From Lachnospiraceae bacterium (GTDB taxonomy: Bacteria > Bacillota > Clostridia > Lachnospirales > Lachnospiraceae): a stretch of 48,392 nt of DNA. Of the stretch, positions 16,338-23,463 are shown piece after piece (the first letter of the stretch is position 1; every line of letters begins with the position of its first letter). The translations under genes and the position numbers were made by a program. The DNA lies in contig JAFQZU010000033.1 of assembly GCA_017405805.1 (NCBI GenBank), forward strand, positions 1-48,392. The letters run 5' to 3'. Under the pieces are notes generated by a model. It searched no databases, was not told the DNA's origin, and saw only the letters and a program-made list of their open reading frames with translations.

Positions 16338-17138
16338 TCAGTTCAGTATTCCCTCGAATACCGTTCCGACCTCTTTGCCCGCGACGATGTCATACAGGGC
16401 GGCAGGCCGGTTTCCGTTGGTCACGATCGTATCGATCCCCTGCGAGGAGGCAAGATCCGCCGCCTGGAGCTTCGTGCGCATGCCGCCGGTTCCCCGCCTC
16501 GACCCCGCGCCGCCGGCAAGCTTGTAGACGCTCTCGTCGATCCTGCTGATGCGCCGGATCAGGGCCGCGTCCTTGTACAGACGGGGATCCCTGTCAAAAA
16601 AGCCGTCGATGTCCGAGAAGATCACCAGGAGATCTGCCCTGCACAGGACCGCCACGACGGCGGAGAGCATATCGTTGTCGCCAAAAAGCCTGTCCTTGGA
16701 CTCGATCTCCGTATAGCTGACGGAGTCATTCTCGTTGACGATGGGGATCACGCCCTGCTCGAGGAGCGTATTGAAGGTATTGGTCAGGTTTTCTTTCTTC
16801 TCCTCCTGGGAGATATCTTCCGCATTCAGCAGGATCTGCGCCACGATCTTGTCATAATACCCGAAAAACTTGTCATAGAGGAACATGTTCTCGCACTGGC
16901 CCACCGCTGCCGCCGCCTGTTTGAGGCGCATGCTGGAAGGCTTTTCCTTCAGGCGCAGTTTGTTGGCGCCCACCGCTATCGCGCCAGAGGAGACGAGAAT
17001 CACTTCGTACCCCATGTTCTGAATGTCAGCGATCGTCATGGCCAGTTCCTCCATGCGGCGCAGATTGCTCTTGCCCTGATCGTTTGTAAGTGTGGAAGTC
17101 CCTACTTTGATGACGATCCTGCGATATCTCGTGTTCAT
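16338..17138 (-). CDS. proB: Glutamate 5-kinase (PUA-less)
   Basis: Phosphorylates glutamate to gamma-glutamyl phosphate, the first step of proline synthesis. The 266 residues cover only the amino-acid kinase domain: IVIKVGTSTLT at the N-terminus, VSSGAIAVGANKL, IVNENDSV, the FGDNDMLSAVVA nucleotide segment and GTGGMRTKLQAA. The C-terminal PUA domain of the E. coli enzyme is absent, as in many Firmicutes. The frame is open 22 codons further up, but MNTRYRRIVIK is the usual N-terminus. No strong ribosome site is seen. proA is not in the window. A 9-bp hairpin (17184-17210) lies upstream with no clear role. Confidence 0.93.
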   Translation of the reverse strand: MNTRYRRIVIKVGTSTLTNDQGKSNLRRMEELAMTIADIQNMGYEVILVSSGAIAVGANKLRLKEKPSSMRLKQAAAAVGQCENMFLYDKFFGYYDKIVAQILLNAEDISQEEKKENLTNTFNTLLEQGVIPIVNENDSVSYTEIESKDRLFGDNDMLSAVVAVLCRADLLVIFSDIDGFFDRDPRLYKDAALIRRISRIDESVYKLAGGAGSRRGTGGMRTKLQAADLASSQGIDTIVTNGNRPAALYDIVAGKEVGTVFEGILN

Positions 17139-17252
17139 ACTTTTACCGTCCGTTCCGGAGCGAAATTTCTCCCGGCAGGCTTCGGACCGGTGTCGCTCCG
17201 GCACCGGTCCTCCTTATGTCTGTCTCTGTGCTGCCCGTGTGATATACCGTTT

Positions 17253-17531
17253 TCAGATCAGCCTGCGGAGTGCCGCGCGGGCTGCCGCTTTCGCGATCCG
17301 ATGTCTGCCCTGTTTTTTTCGCCCGGTCTCATTGGCTGCGCCGGCAGGGCAAACGGCCGCAGCGCCTATCCTGTTCCTGAGGACGCGCAGGCGGGATGCC
17401 CCCTCTGCCCGCAGGATCTCACAGGCCGCCCGGGCCGGCTTCTTTCCCTTTATGAGTAGATAGGCCGCATACGCGGCATAGGCCTCCAGCAGTCTCTTGT
17501 TGACCTTTTTCTTCCCTGCGCGATCCTTCAT
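17253..17531 (-). CDS. Possible 92-residue basic protein of unknown function
   Basis: A Lys/Arg/Ala-rich frame (KKKVNKRLLEAYAAYAAYLL, then ARAACEILRAEG and a basic C-terminus). It starts 12 bases after the stop of the second lipoprotein, with AGAGGGAT close to the ATG, so it could be the third gene of that unit. Composition is biased and no family was recognised; a frame on the other strand is also open. Confidence 0.4.
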   Translation of the reverse strand: MKDRAGKKKVNKRLLEAYAAYAAYLLIKGKKPARAACEILRAEGASRLRVLRNRIGAAAVCPAGAANETGRKKQGRHRIAKAAARAALRRLI

Positions 17532-17543
17532 ATCCCTCTGTCC

Positions 17544-18284
17544 TCACGTGAAGCTCTCGGAATCCTGCTCCAGCAGCACTTCCCCCGCCTCATTCACAAA
17601 TGCAACATGTACGTGGTCCGCGTCGTTTCCGGTGTAGTAGTGGTAGAGCGTGCCGTACATAAAGAGCTCCTGGGCTATGTAGCTCTCCATAAAGTCCACC
17701 TCTTCGGACCTGGTCCTCACGGTGAATTCCGAATAATCATCGCTGTGCTCCACCGCGGTGATCTCGGGAAAATCCTCCGAGCCGGCAAGTTCGTCCAGCC
17801 CCTTGTCGACGGCGTCCCTGAACTCGGCGATCATCGTGTCGTACACGTCTTTCTTCATGGTCACGGAGAGACTGCCGTCCTCTAAAAGCTCTGCGCTCTC
17901 GTACCCGTTTTCCTTACAGATCCGATCCGCTTCCTCCTGGCTGCCGATATTTTCAAAGGCAGCGGGAATGACCAGCGTGACCGTCTCCGGCTCCGCGGCT
18001 TCCGCCGGCTCCCCGGCCGTTTCCTCCGCGGCCTCTGTTCCGGCCGCTGTCCCTTCAGCGGCGCCTGTCTGCGCCGCGCCTGTGTCCGCGTCCTCCCAGC
18101 CCGCTTCCTGTCCGGCGCTCTCTGCCTGCTGTTCCGTTTCCTGGGCGTCAGGCTGCTGCGCCTCCTGCTCCTTCTGGCTGCCGTCTGCTGTCCCGCCGCC
18201 GTTTCCTGCCCCGCAGGCGGCCGCCGCAAAGAGGCAGACACACAGCAGGAACGTCAGAAATCCTCTGCTCTTATATCTTTTCAT
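17544..18284 (-). CDS. Lipoprotein of unknown function with Ala/Glu-rich linker
   Basis: A 246-residue predicted lipoprotein. The signal MKRYKSRGFLTFLLCVCLFAAAAC ends in a lipobox (AAAC, lipidated C24). A low-complexity Glu/Ala/Gln/Gly linker (about 25-95) leads to a globular domain starting VTLVIPAAF, with conserved-looking NGYESAELLEDGSLSVTMKKDVYDTM. No known family was recognised. GGGAG five bases before the ATG at 18284 decides the start; an ATG at 18299 overlapping the upstream stop (ATGA) is possible. It shares overall layout with the preceding lipoprotein, suggesting a pair at the membrane. Confidence 0.75.
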   Translation of the reverse strand: MKRYKSRGFLTFLLCVCLFAAAACGAGNGGGTADGSQKEQEAQQPDAQETEQQAESAGQEAGWEDADTGAAQTGAAEGTAAGTEAAEETAGEPAEAAEPETVTLVIPAAFENIGSQEEADRICKENGYESAELLEDGSLSVTMKKDVYDTMIAEFRDAVDKGLDELAGSEDFPEITAVEHSDDYSEFTVRTRSEEVDFMESYIAQELFMYGTLYHYYTGNDADHVHVAFVNEAGEVLLEQDSESFT

Positions 18285-18295
18285 TTCGTCTCCCG

Positions 18296-18955
18296 TCATG
18301 ACTGCTCTTCCGCTTCCGAGCTGCCCTTTTCAAAGGTGTAGGATCCGCTCCCGGCAAAACCCTCCATCACCTGCGGGATCTGCCGGTACAGCTCCGTATA
18401 CCGCTCCTCCGTCGTCTCGTCAAACTGCACGTCGGACGGATACCGGAAGACCACGTGGTACATTTTTCCGCTCTCGTTCGTCAGCGTCCCCAGATAATCG
18501 CAGGGGAGCATGTCGAGATACTCCGGATAGTCCGGCGTCAGGTCCACGGTGAACAGGATGCCGCCGGCTCCGGCCGCGGCGCTTTCCCTCTCGCAGACCT
18601 CCAGAGAGCACTTGTCGCGCTCCGTATTCTCGTAAAAATGGTAGATGACCGCATCGGACCATGATTCCGGGAAGGTGATGGAAAAGTACTCCGTCTCGAC
18701 TTTTCCGCTCTCCGTCCAGAGGTTGTCCGCGGGATCGTCCGCCGCCTCTTCCTCCGGCTGCCCGGAAGGGTCGGAGGCCTCATCGACCTGCGTATCCTGA
18801 ACCGCAGTCTCCTCCGCGGGGCTTTCCTCTGCGGTCTCCCCCTGAGGCGTCTTCCCCCCGCCGCATCCGGCCGTAAAGGCGGCTGCCGTCAGGGCGCAGA
18901 GCACCGCGCATCCCGTGCGCAGGCGGCGGGCTCCGAACATCTGTATATCAAACAT
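18296..18955 (-). CDS. Lipoprotein of unknown function
   Basis: A 219-residue predicted lipoprotein. The signal peptide ends in LTAAAFTAGC (lipidated C31), followed by a Glu/Asp/Pro-rich linker to about residue 80. The globular domain begins TEYFSITFPESWSDAVIYHFYENTERDKCSLEVCERE. The YFSITFPESW opening resembles extracellular domains seen in many clostridial lipoproteins, but no named family is assigned. AAAGGA lies eight bases before the ATG. Its stop overlaps or abuts the start region of the second lipoprotein, so the two are co-expressed. Confidence 0.75.
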   Translation of the reverse strand: MFDIQMFGARRLRTGCAVLCALTAAAFTAGCGGGKTPQGETAEESPAEETAVQDTQVDEASDPSGQPEEEAADDPADNLWTESGKVETEYFSITFPESWSDAVIYHFYENTERDKCSLEVCERESAAAGAGGILFTVDLTPDYPEYLDMLPCDYLGTLTNESGKMYHVVFRYPSDVQFDETTEERYTELYRQIPQVMEGFAGSGSYTFEKGSSEAEEQS

Positions 18956-19034
18956 ACTGTCGTTCCTTTCCTGCTCTTATGCCATACTACAACAGTTTAT
19001 TGTACCATCATAGCCATATGACGTCAAAGTGAAC

Positions 19035-19097
19035 GTCCCTCCCGGAGGGACCGTAAAAGCCGCTGCGCGAAGACCTCTCCGAGCACAGCGGCTTTTA
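19035..19097. terminator. Two hairpins including a bidirectional terminator
   Basis: GTCCCTC-CCG-GAGGGAC (19035-19051) is followed by a 12-bp stem, TAAAAGCCGCTG (19054-19065) with CAGCGGCTTTTA (19086-19097). The second has a T-run on both strands. It lies 23 bases past the end of the PIN-like gene and can end that transcript. Confidence 0.7.
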
Positions 19098-19120
19098 TCC
19101 TTTCCGACCGATTTTCCTTT

Positions 19121-20392
19121 TTACATCTGGTTCATCACTTTTACATAGGGCTTGACCAGGAAATAATACCTGCGCCCCAGATCCTTGCCGAATTTTTTCA
19201 AAAGCGCGTAGCGAAGTGAGTTGAGATTGCGTCTTTTGGAATCGGCAGCGCACAGAAAACCGGCGAGCGCAAAGATCGCCTCCTCCGTGCAGTATTCCTC
19301 CTCGAGATCGCTGTGCCGCACGATCAGCGCACAGTAGTAGAGGAATTTCTCCTGTTTGTCCCAGTCCTGTACGGGGAGCTTCAAGCTTCCGTTCTTGATG
19401 GACTGATAGATCTTCTTTCCGCCTTCACCGTAAAACTGAATGAGCTGGTTGTGGAGCTCCGCCAGATTGTCCTGGCCGATGCAGCTGATGATGACTGTAA
19501 GCTCCTCCTCGTCCGGTACGATTGCAAATTCATTGATATCGTCCTCGAGATCGTCCTCTTCTTCCCCGTACTGAGCGGGTTCCTCCTCCAGGATGGCCTC
19601 GGCCGCGGGCGCATATTCCTCCGCGGTTTCCTCCGCAGCTTCTGCCTGATCGAGCTGCGCTTCAGGCTCTGCCGGGACTTCCGGCTCCGCGGGCGCTTCC
19701 TCCGCTTCGACGGCGTCCGGCTCCGCGGCAGTTTCCTGCGCATCCTGCTCTGCAGGCTCGTCCTCCGCTTCGGGGAGATCCGCCGCATCCTGCTCTGCGG
19801 TCTCATCCTCCGCTTCGGCGGCGTCCGGCTCCGCGGCGGCTTCTGCTGTATCCGGCTCCGCGGGCGCTTCCGTCATTTCGGAAATCGCCGGTGCTTCCTG
19901 CTCCGCAGGGGTTTCAGGAACTTCCGATACTGCTTCGGGGGCTCCCTCTTCGGGCTCCTGTTCCTGGTTCAGTTTTCTGATGAGGTCCTTCTTTTCGTCC
20001 GCCCTGCGTTCCGCCTTGGGGACCAGCCGCTCCACCGCCTTGGCTTCCTTGCCGGTGATGCGTTTGACCGGATATTTCTTGTGTCTCCAGTATTTCACCG
20101 CCGCGTCGTATCCGGTATCGTTCGTCACGATGATGAACTCGTCACCCTCGTCGGAGCAGAGCCGGAAGCCCAGCTCGGAGCACAGCTGGAAATCCAGCGC
20201 GTTCGTGCCCTCGTAGCACTTCACGAAAGTGACCTTCCTGTCGGATTCCTTGAGCCTGATGAGACTCTCATAGCTCATGTGGGGGCTGTTCTTGGTATAA
20301 AAGACGATCAGCTCCGTATCCTCAGCCGGCAAAGTCAGCAGAGGGATCCAAAAATCTCCGACATTTTCACTGTCAATAAAAAAATGTTTCAT
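19121..20392 (-). CDS. PIN/NYN-like domain protein with long Glu/Ala linker
   Basis: A 423-residue protein with three parts. Residues 1-110 look like a PIN/NYN-type nuclease fold: MKHFFIDSENVGDFW with the first acidic site, then NALDFQLCSELGF and IIVTNDTGYDAAVKYW with further Asp/Asn residues. Residues about 145-275 are a low-complexity linker of EAEDEPAEQDA-like units. The C-terminal 140 residues (VIISCIGQDNLAELHNQLIQFYGEGG to LGRRYYFLVKPYVKVMNQM) form a helical domain of unknown function. PIN-like proteins of this type occur in Lachnospiraceae; an RNA-cleaving role is inferred from the fold only. It has its own promoter, divergent from dhaL. Confidence 0.75.
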   Translation of the reverse strand: MKHFFIDSENVGDFWIPLLTLPAEDTELIVFYTKNSPHMSYESLIRLKESDRKVTFVKCYEGTNALDFQLCSELGFRLCSDEGDEFIIVTNDTGYDAAVKYWRHKKYPVKRITGKEAKAVERLVPKAERRADEKKDLIRKLNQEQEPEEGAPEAVSEVPETPAEQEAPAISEMTEAPAEPDTAEAAAEPDAAEAEDETAEQDAADLPEAEDEPAEQDAQETAAEPDAVEAEEAPAEPEVPAEPEAQLDQAEAAEETAEEYAPAAEAILEEEPAQYGEEEDDLEDDINEFAIVPDEEELTVIISCIGQDNLAELHNQLIQFYGEGGKKIYQSIKNGSLKLPVQDWDKQEKFLYYCALIVRHSDLEEEYCTEEAIFALAGFLCAADSKRRNLNSLRYALLKKFGKDLGRRYYFLVKPYVKVMNQM

Positions 20393-20420
20393 TCACGTAC
20401 CTGGTCGGTCGGATAACGGA

Positions 20421-20450
20421 ATTATACATTGAAGAAACACCCTGCGTCAA
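20421..20450 (-). promoter_or_regulatory. Promoter of the PIN-like gene
   Basis: On the minus strand TTGACG (20445-20450), 18 bases, TATAAT (20421-20426), close to the start at 20392. It lies back-to-back with the dhaL promoter. Confidence 0.7.
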
Positions 20451-20453
20451 CTG

Positions 20454-20462
20454 TGCTATAAT
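20454..20462 (+). promoter_or_regulatory. Extended -10 promoter of the dha operon
   Basis: TGCTATAAT is an extended -10 with a perfect TATAAT at 20457-20462, 41 bases before dhaL. No good -35 is present, so an activator may be needed. Confidence 0.55.
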
Positions 20463-20503
20463 AATGCTGAAACGTTCGGTATGACCGGAAACAGGGGGTG
20501 CTT

Positions 20504-21127
20504 ATGGCTTCACATATCTACGAGTGCATAGAAAAGATCGGCCAGTCGATCATCGATAACAGGGGTTTTCTCACGGAGCTTGACCGGGAGATCGGAGACG
20601 CCGACCACGGGATCAACATGGCAAGGGGTTTTGGCGAAGTGCTGGCACAGCTTCCCGCGGACAATGAGGATATCGGCGCCGCCCTCAAGAAGACCGGCAT
20701 GGTCCTCCTGTCCAAGGTAGGGGGCGCCTCGGGACCGCTCTACGGGACCGCCTGCCTGGAGGCGGCAAAGGTATGCGCCGGCAGGACCGCCCTCACGGCG
20801 GAGGACGGCAAGACCGTATTCGCAGCCGTGATCGCCGGAATCCAAAAGCGCGGCAAGGCCGTGCGCGGTGAAAAGACCATGCTGGACGCCATCATTCCCG
20901 CCTCGGAGGCCTATGCGGCCGCTGTCGACGCGGGAGCGCCGGTGGACGCCTGCCTGGACGCCATGTGCGAAGCGGCGAAGGAGGGCGCAGAATACACCGC
21001 TTCCATCCGCGCCACCAAAGGTAGAGCAAGCTATCTGGGCGACCGCAGCATAGGGCACAAGGATCCCGGGGCAGCTTCCTCTCTTCTCGCGATGGAAGCG
21101 ATCCGCAGCTATGTCAAAGGGGCCTGA
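20504..21127 (+). CDS. dhaL: Dihydroxyacetone kinase, ADP-binding subunit DhaL
   Basis: A 207-residue subunit that holds ADP, which is rephosphorylated by DhaM, and passes phosphate to dihydroxyacetone on DhaK. The family metal/nucleotide motif GDADHGINM lies near residue 30, and GGASGPLYGT (near 73) and the C-terminal ATKGRASYLGDRSIGHKDPGA complete the DhaL pattern. The ATG at 20504 follows AGGGGGTG; an in-frame GTG two codons up is less well placed. It heads a dhaL-dhaM-dhaK operon, a less usual order. PTS-type kinases take phosphate from PEP via EI and HPr. Confidence 0.93.
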   Translation: MASHIYECIEKIGQSIIDNRGFLTELDREIGDADHGINMARGFGEVLAQLPADNEDIGAALKKTGMVLLSKVGGASGPLYGTACLEAAKVCAGRTALTAEDGKTVFAAVIAGIQKRGKAVRGEKTMLDAIIPASEAYAAAVDAGAPVDACLDAMCEAAKEGAEYTASIRATKGRASYLGDRSIGHKDPGAASSLLAMEAIRSYVKGA

Positions 21128-21147
21128 GAGCCCGGGGAGGAGCGTGT

Positions 21148-21540
21148 ATGGTAGGCATTGTCATCGTCTCGCACAGCGCCAAAGTCGCTGAGGGCATAGT
21201 CGAACTGGCCGCGGAAATGGCCGCGGACAATGGGCACATCATCGCGGCGGGCGGCCTTTCGGACGGCGGGATCGGAACGGATCCTCTCCGCATCCAGGCG
21301 GCCATCGAACAGGCGGACACGGGGGACGGCGTAGCAGTCCTGGCGGATATCGGGAGCTCCATCATGAGCGCGGAGACCGCCATAGAGTTCCTGGAAGGCA
21401 GCGGGATCCGCGTGCGGATCGCCGACGCGCCTGTCCTGGAGGGAGCCGTCAGTGCGTGCGCCGCGTCGGCGGGGGGAACCTCGCTGGATGAGGTGATCGC
21501 CGCCGCGGAGGAGGCGAGAGGCTTTTCAAAACTGGCGTAA
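21148..21540 (+). CDS. dhaM: PTS-dependent dihydroxyacetone kinase phosphotransferase subunit DhaM (EIIA domain only)
   Basis: A 130-residue subunit with the mannose-type EIIA fold. MVGIVIVSHSAKVAEGIVELAAEM carries the phospho-acceptor His9, and the IGTDPLRIQAAIEQADTGDGVAVLADIGSSIMSAE stretch is characteristic. The HPr- and EI-like domains fused in E. coli DhaM are absent, so phosphate must come from general HPr. GGAGG lies nine bases before the ATG. It sits between dhaL (20-base gap) and dhaK (36-base gap). Confidence 0.93.
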   Translation: MVGIVIVSHSAKVAEGIVELAAEMAADNGHIIAAGGLSDGGIGTDPLRIQAAIEQADTGDGVAVLADIGSSIMSAETAIEFLEGSGIRVRIADAPVLEGAVSACAASAGGTSLDEVIAAAEEARGFSKLA

Positions 21541-21576
21541 CAGTATATGGGGTACGGAAAAGACAGGAGGTATCGT

Positions 21577-22575
21577 ATGAAAAAACTGCTGAACGGGATC
21601 GACAGCGTCGTCGACGAAATGCTGAACGGTATGGCGGCCGCCCATCCCGAATATCTGCGCCGGCTGGACGGGACCGATGCGCTCATCCGCACCGGGGCGA
21701 AGAAGACGGACAAGGTGGTCCTGATCTCCGGCGGCGGCTCCGGCCATGAGCCGGCACACGGCGGATACGTCGGAAGAGGAATGCTGGATGCGGCCGTGTC
21801 GGGCGCTGTTTTTACGTCTCCCACGCCCGATCAGGTCTATGAGGCCATCATGGCCGCGGACTGCGGCAGGGGGACCCTCCTGATCATCAAGAACTACACG
21901 GGCGACGTCATGAACTTCGAGATGGCGGCGGACATGGCTGCCGACGAGGGGATCCGGGTGGAAAAAGTCATCGTGGCAGACGACGTGGCCGTGGAGAACA
22001 GCACCTGGACGACCGGCCGCCGCGGCATAGCCGGCACCGTCTTCGTACATAAGATCGCCGGCGCAAAGGCCGAGGAAGGCGCCCCTCTCGAGCAGGTCAA
22101 GGCCGTCGCCGAGAAGGTCATCGCGAACGTCCGCTCCATGGGCATGGCCATCGAGCCCTGCACGGTTCCCGCCGTCGGAAAGCCGGGCTTTGAACTGGCG
22201 GACGATGAGGTCGAGATCGGCATAGGCATCCACGGGGAGCCCGGCACGCACCGCGAGAAGATCGGCACCGCACAAGCCACCGCGGACCAGCTCCTTGAAA
22301 AGATCTTCGCGGAAGGCATTTATCACGAGGGCGACCGCGTCGCCGTCATGATCAACGGCATGGGCGGAACCCCTCTGAGCGAGCTCTATATCGTCGCCCT
22401 CCGCGTGGAACAGGTCCTTGGGGAGAAAGGCATCTGCGCCGCGAAGACCCTCGTCGGCAATTATATGACCTCCCTCGAGATGGCCGGCTTCTCCATCACG
22501 CTCCTCAAGCTGGACGGGGAACTCGAGGCCCTTTTGAACGCGCCCGCCGACACGCCGGCTTTCAGGCAGCTTTGA
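21577..22575 (+). CDS. dhaK: Dihydroxyacetone kinase substrate-binding subunit DhaK
   Basis: A 332-residue DhaK that binds dihydroxyacetone covalently through a His. Visible motifs are VLISGGGSGHEPAHGGYVGRGMLDAA, NYTGDVMNFEMAADMA, and GIGIHGEPG with the substrate-binding His (near 215). NGMGGTPLSELY is also typical. ACAGGAGG before the ATG at 21577 decides the start over an in-frame codon at 21547. Third gene of the dha operon. No glycerol dehydrogenase or glycerol facilitator gene is adjacent in the window. Confidence 0.95.
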   Translation: MKKLLNGIDSVVDEMLNGMAAAHPEYLRRLDGTDALIRTGAKKTDKVVLISGGGSGHEPAHGGYVGRGMLDAAVSGAVFTSPTPDQVYEAIMAADCGRGTLLIIKNYTGDVMNFEMAADMAADEGIRVEKVIVADDVAVENSTWTTGRRGIAGTVFVHKIAGAKAEEGAPLEQVKAVAEKVIANVRSMGMAIEPCTVPAVGKPGFELADDEVEIGIGIHGEPGTHREKIGTAQATADQLLEKIFAEGIYHEGDRVAVMINGMGGTPLSELYIVALRVEQVLGEKGICAAKTLVGNYMTSLEMAGFSITLLKLDGELEALLNAPADTPAFRQL

Positions 22576-22606
22576 CCATCGAATTGATTTTTCAGGAAGG
22601 AACAGC

Positions 22607-23122
22607 ATGAAAATATGTCCACACTGCGGCACATCCTGCCGAAATGACCAGAAATACTGTGAAAACTGCGGCGCCCCGCTCCCCGCGGCCGGCGCCTCCC
22701 GCGCGTATGCCGGCGGCAGTGCCGGGGACCGGTCCGCGCCCTTTTCGGACAGCCGGGATATCCCCCCGCAGGACCGCGTGATCTACACGGATATCATTCC
22801 GCACAGCATCCCCGTATCCATCATCCTGTGCATCGTGACCTGCGGTCTCTACGGCCTGTACTGGATGTACCGGCTCAACAACGAGATCAACGAGATGGCG
22901 GAGGACATCCAGGCGCCCGAGGGGCTGCTCGTCATCATTTTTACCGTCATCTCCTGCGGGATCTACGGCCTGTACTGGTTTTACCAGATGGGACGCAAAT
23001 GCGACTACATAAGCGGGGTGGACTCCTCCTCTTCCGTGCTGTACCTGGTTCTTGCCCTCTTCGGCCTCGGCATTATCCCCATGGCGCTGATGCAGGACAC
23101 CATCAACAAGGCGCTGCAGTGA
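22607..23122 (+). CDS. Zinc-ribbon DUF4234 membrane protein
   Basis: A 171-residue protein. The N-terminus has a zinc ribbon, CPHCGTSCRNDQKYCENCG (CxxC pair twice). A variable linker follows, then a DUF4234-type membrane part: two similar helices, IPVSIILCIVTCGLYGLYWMYRLNNEIN and LLVIIFTVISCGIYGLYWFYQMGRKCDY, and a third, VLYLVLALFGLGIIPMALMQ. The repeated CGLYGLYW/CGIYGLYW motif is characteristic. Function is unknown. GGAAGGAA precedes the ATG. It lies 31 bases after dhaK and overlaps the DUF2752 start by four bases. Confidence 0.85.
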   Translation: MKICPHCGTSCRNDQKYCENCGAPLPAAGASRAYAGGSAGDRSAPFSDSRDIPPQDRVIYTDIIPHSIPVSIILCIVTCGLYGLYWMYRLNNEINEMAEDIQAPEGLLVIIFTVISCGIYGLYWFYQMGRKCDYISGVDSSSSVLYLVLALFGLGIIPMALMQDTINKALQ

Positions 23123-23463
23123 GAACTGCCGCGCCGGTCTTCCTTGCCGGAATCCTTTACTATCTGTGGATCCGGGCAACGGGCGTTATGATCCCCTGCC
23201 CCTTTCGGGCCCTGACCGGTCTGAAGTGTCCGGGCTGCGGGATCACGCACGTCTTTCTCTCCCTGGCACGCGGGGATCTGCGCGCGGCCTTTAAGGCCAA
23301 TCCCTTTATCACGCTCACGATCCCCTGGCTGGCCCTCATGGTCCTGTCGGACTTTGCCGCCCGCCGCGCGGAGGGAGAACCGCCCCTGTGGACCAGAATC
23401 ACAAAGAGGAGCGAGGCAGTCTATCTCGTACTGCTGCTCCTCTTTGGAATACTCCGGAACTGA
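23119..23463 (+). CDS. DUF2752 family small membrane protein
   Basis: A 114-residue protein with a GTG start that overlaps the upstream stop (GTGA at 23119-23122). The family motif CPFRALTGLKCPGCGITHVFLSLARGD is clear, followed by FKANPFITLTIPWLALMVLSDF and a C-terminal hydrophobic segment. DUF2752 proteins are small membrane proteins of unknown role, often beside zinc-ribbon DUF4234-type genes, as here. It ends one base before the convergent M13 peptidase stop, leaving no spacer. Confidence 0.85.
   Translation: MRTAAPVFLAGILYYLWIRATGVMIPCPFRALTGLKCPGCGITHVFLSLARGDLRAAFKANPFITLTIPWLALMVLSDFAARRAEGEPPLWTRITKRSEAVYLVLLLLFGILRN

Noticed and set aside
17184-17210. Hairpin before proB considered as terminator or riboswitch
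   Set aside because: It has a 9-bp stem but no T-run on either side and no recognisable riboswitch motif.
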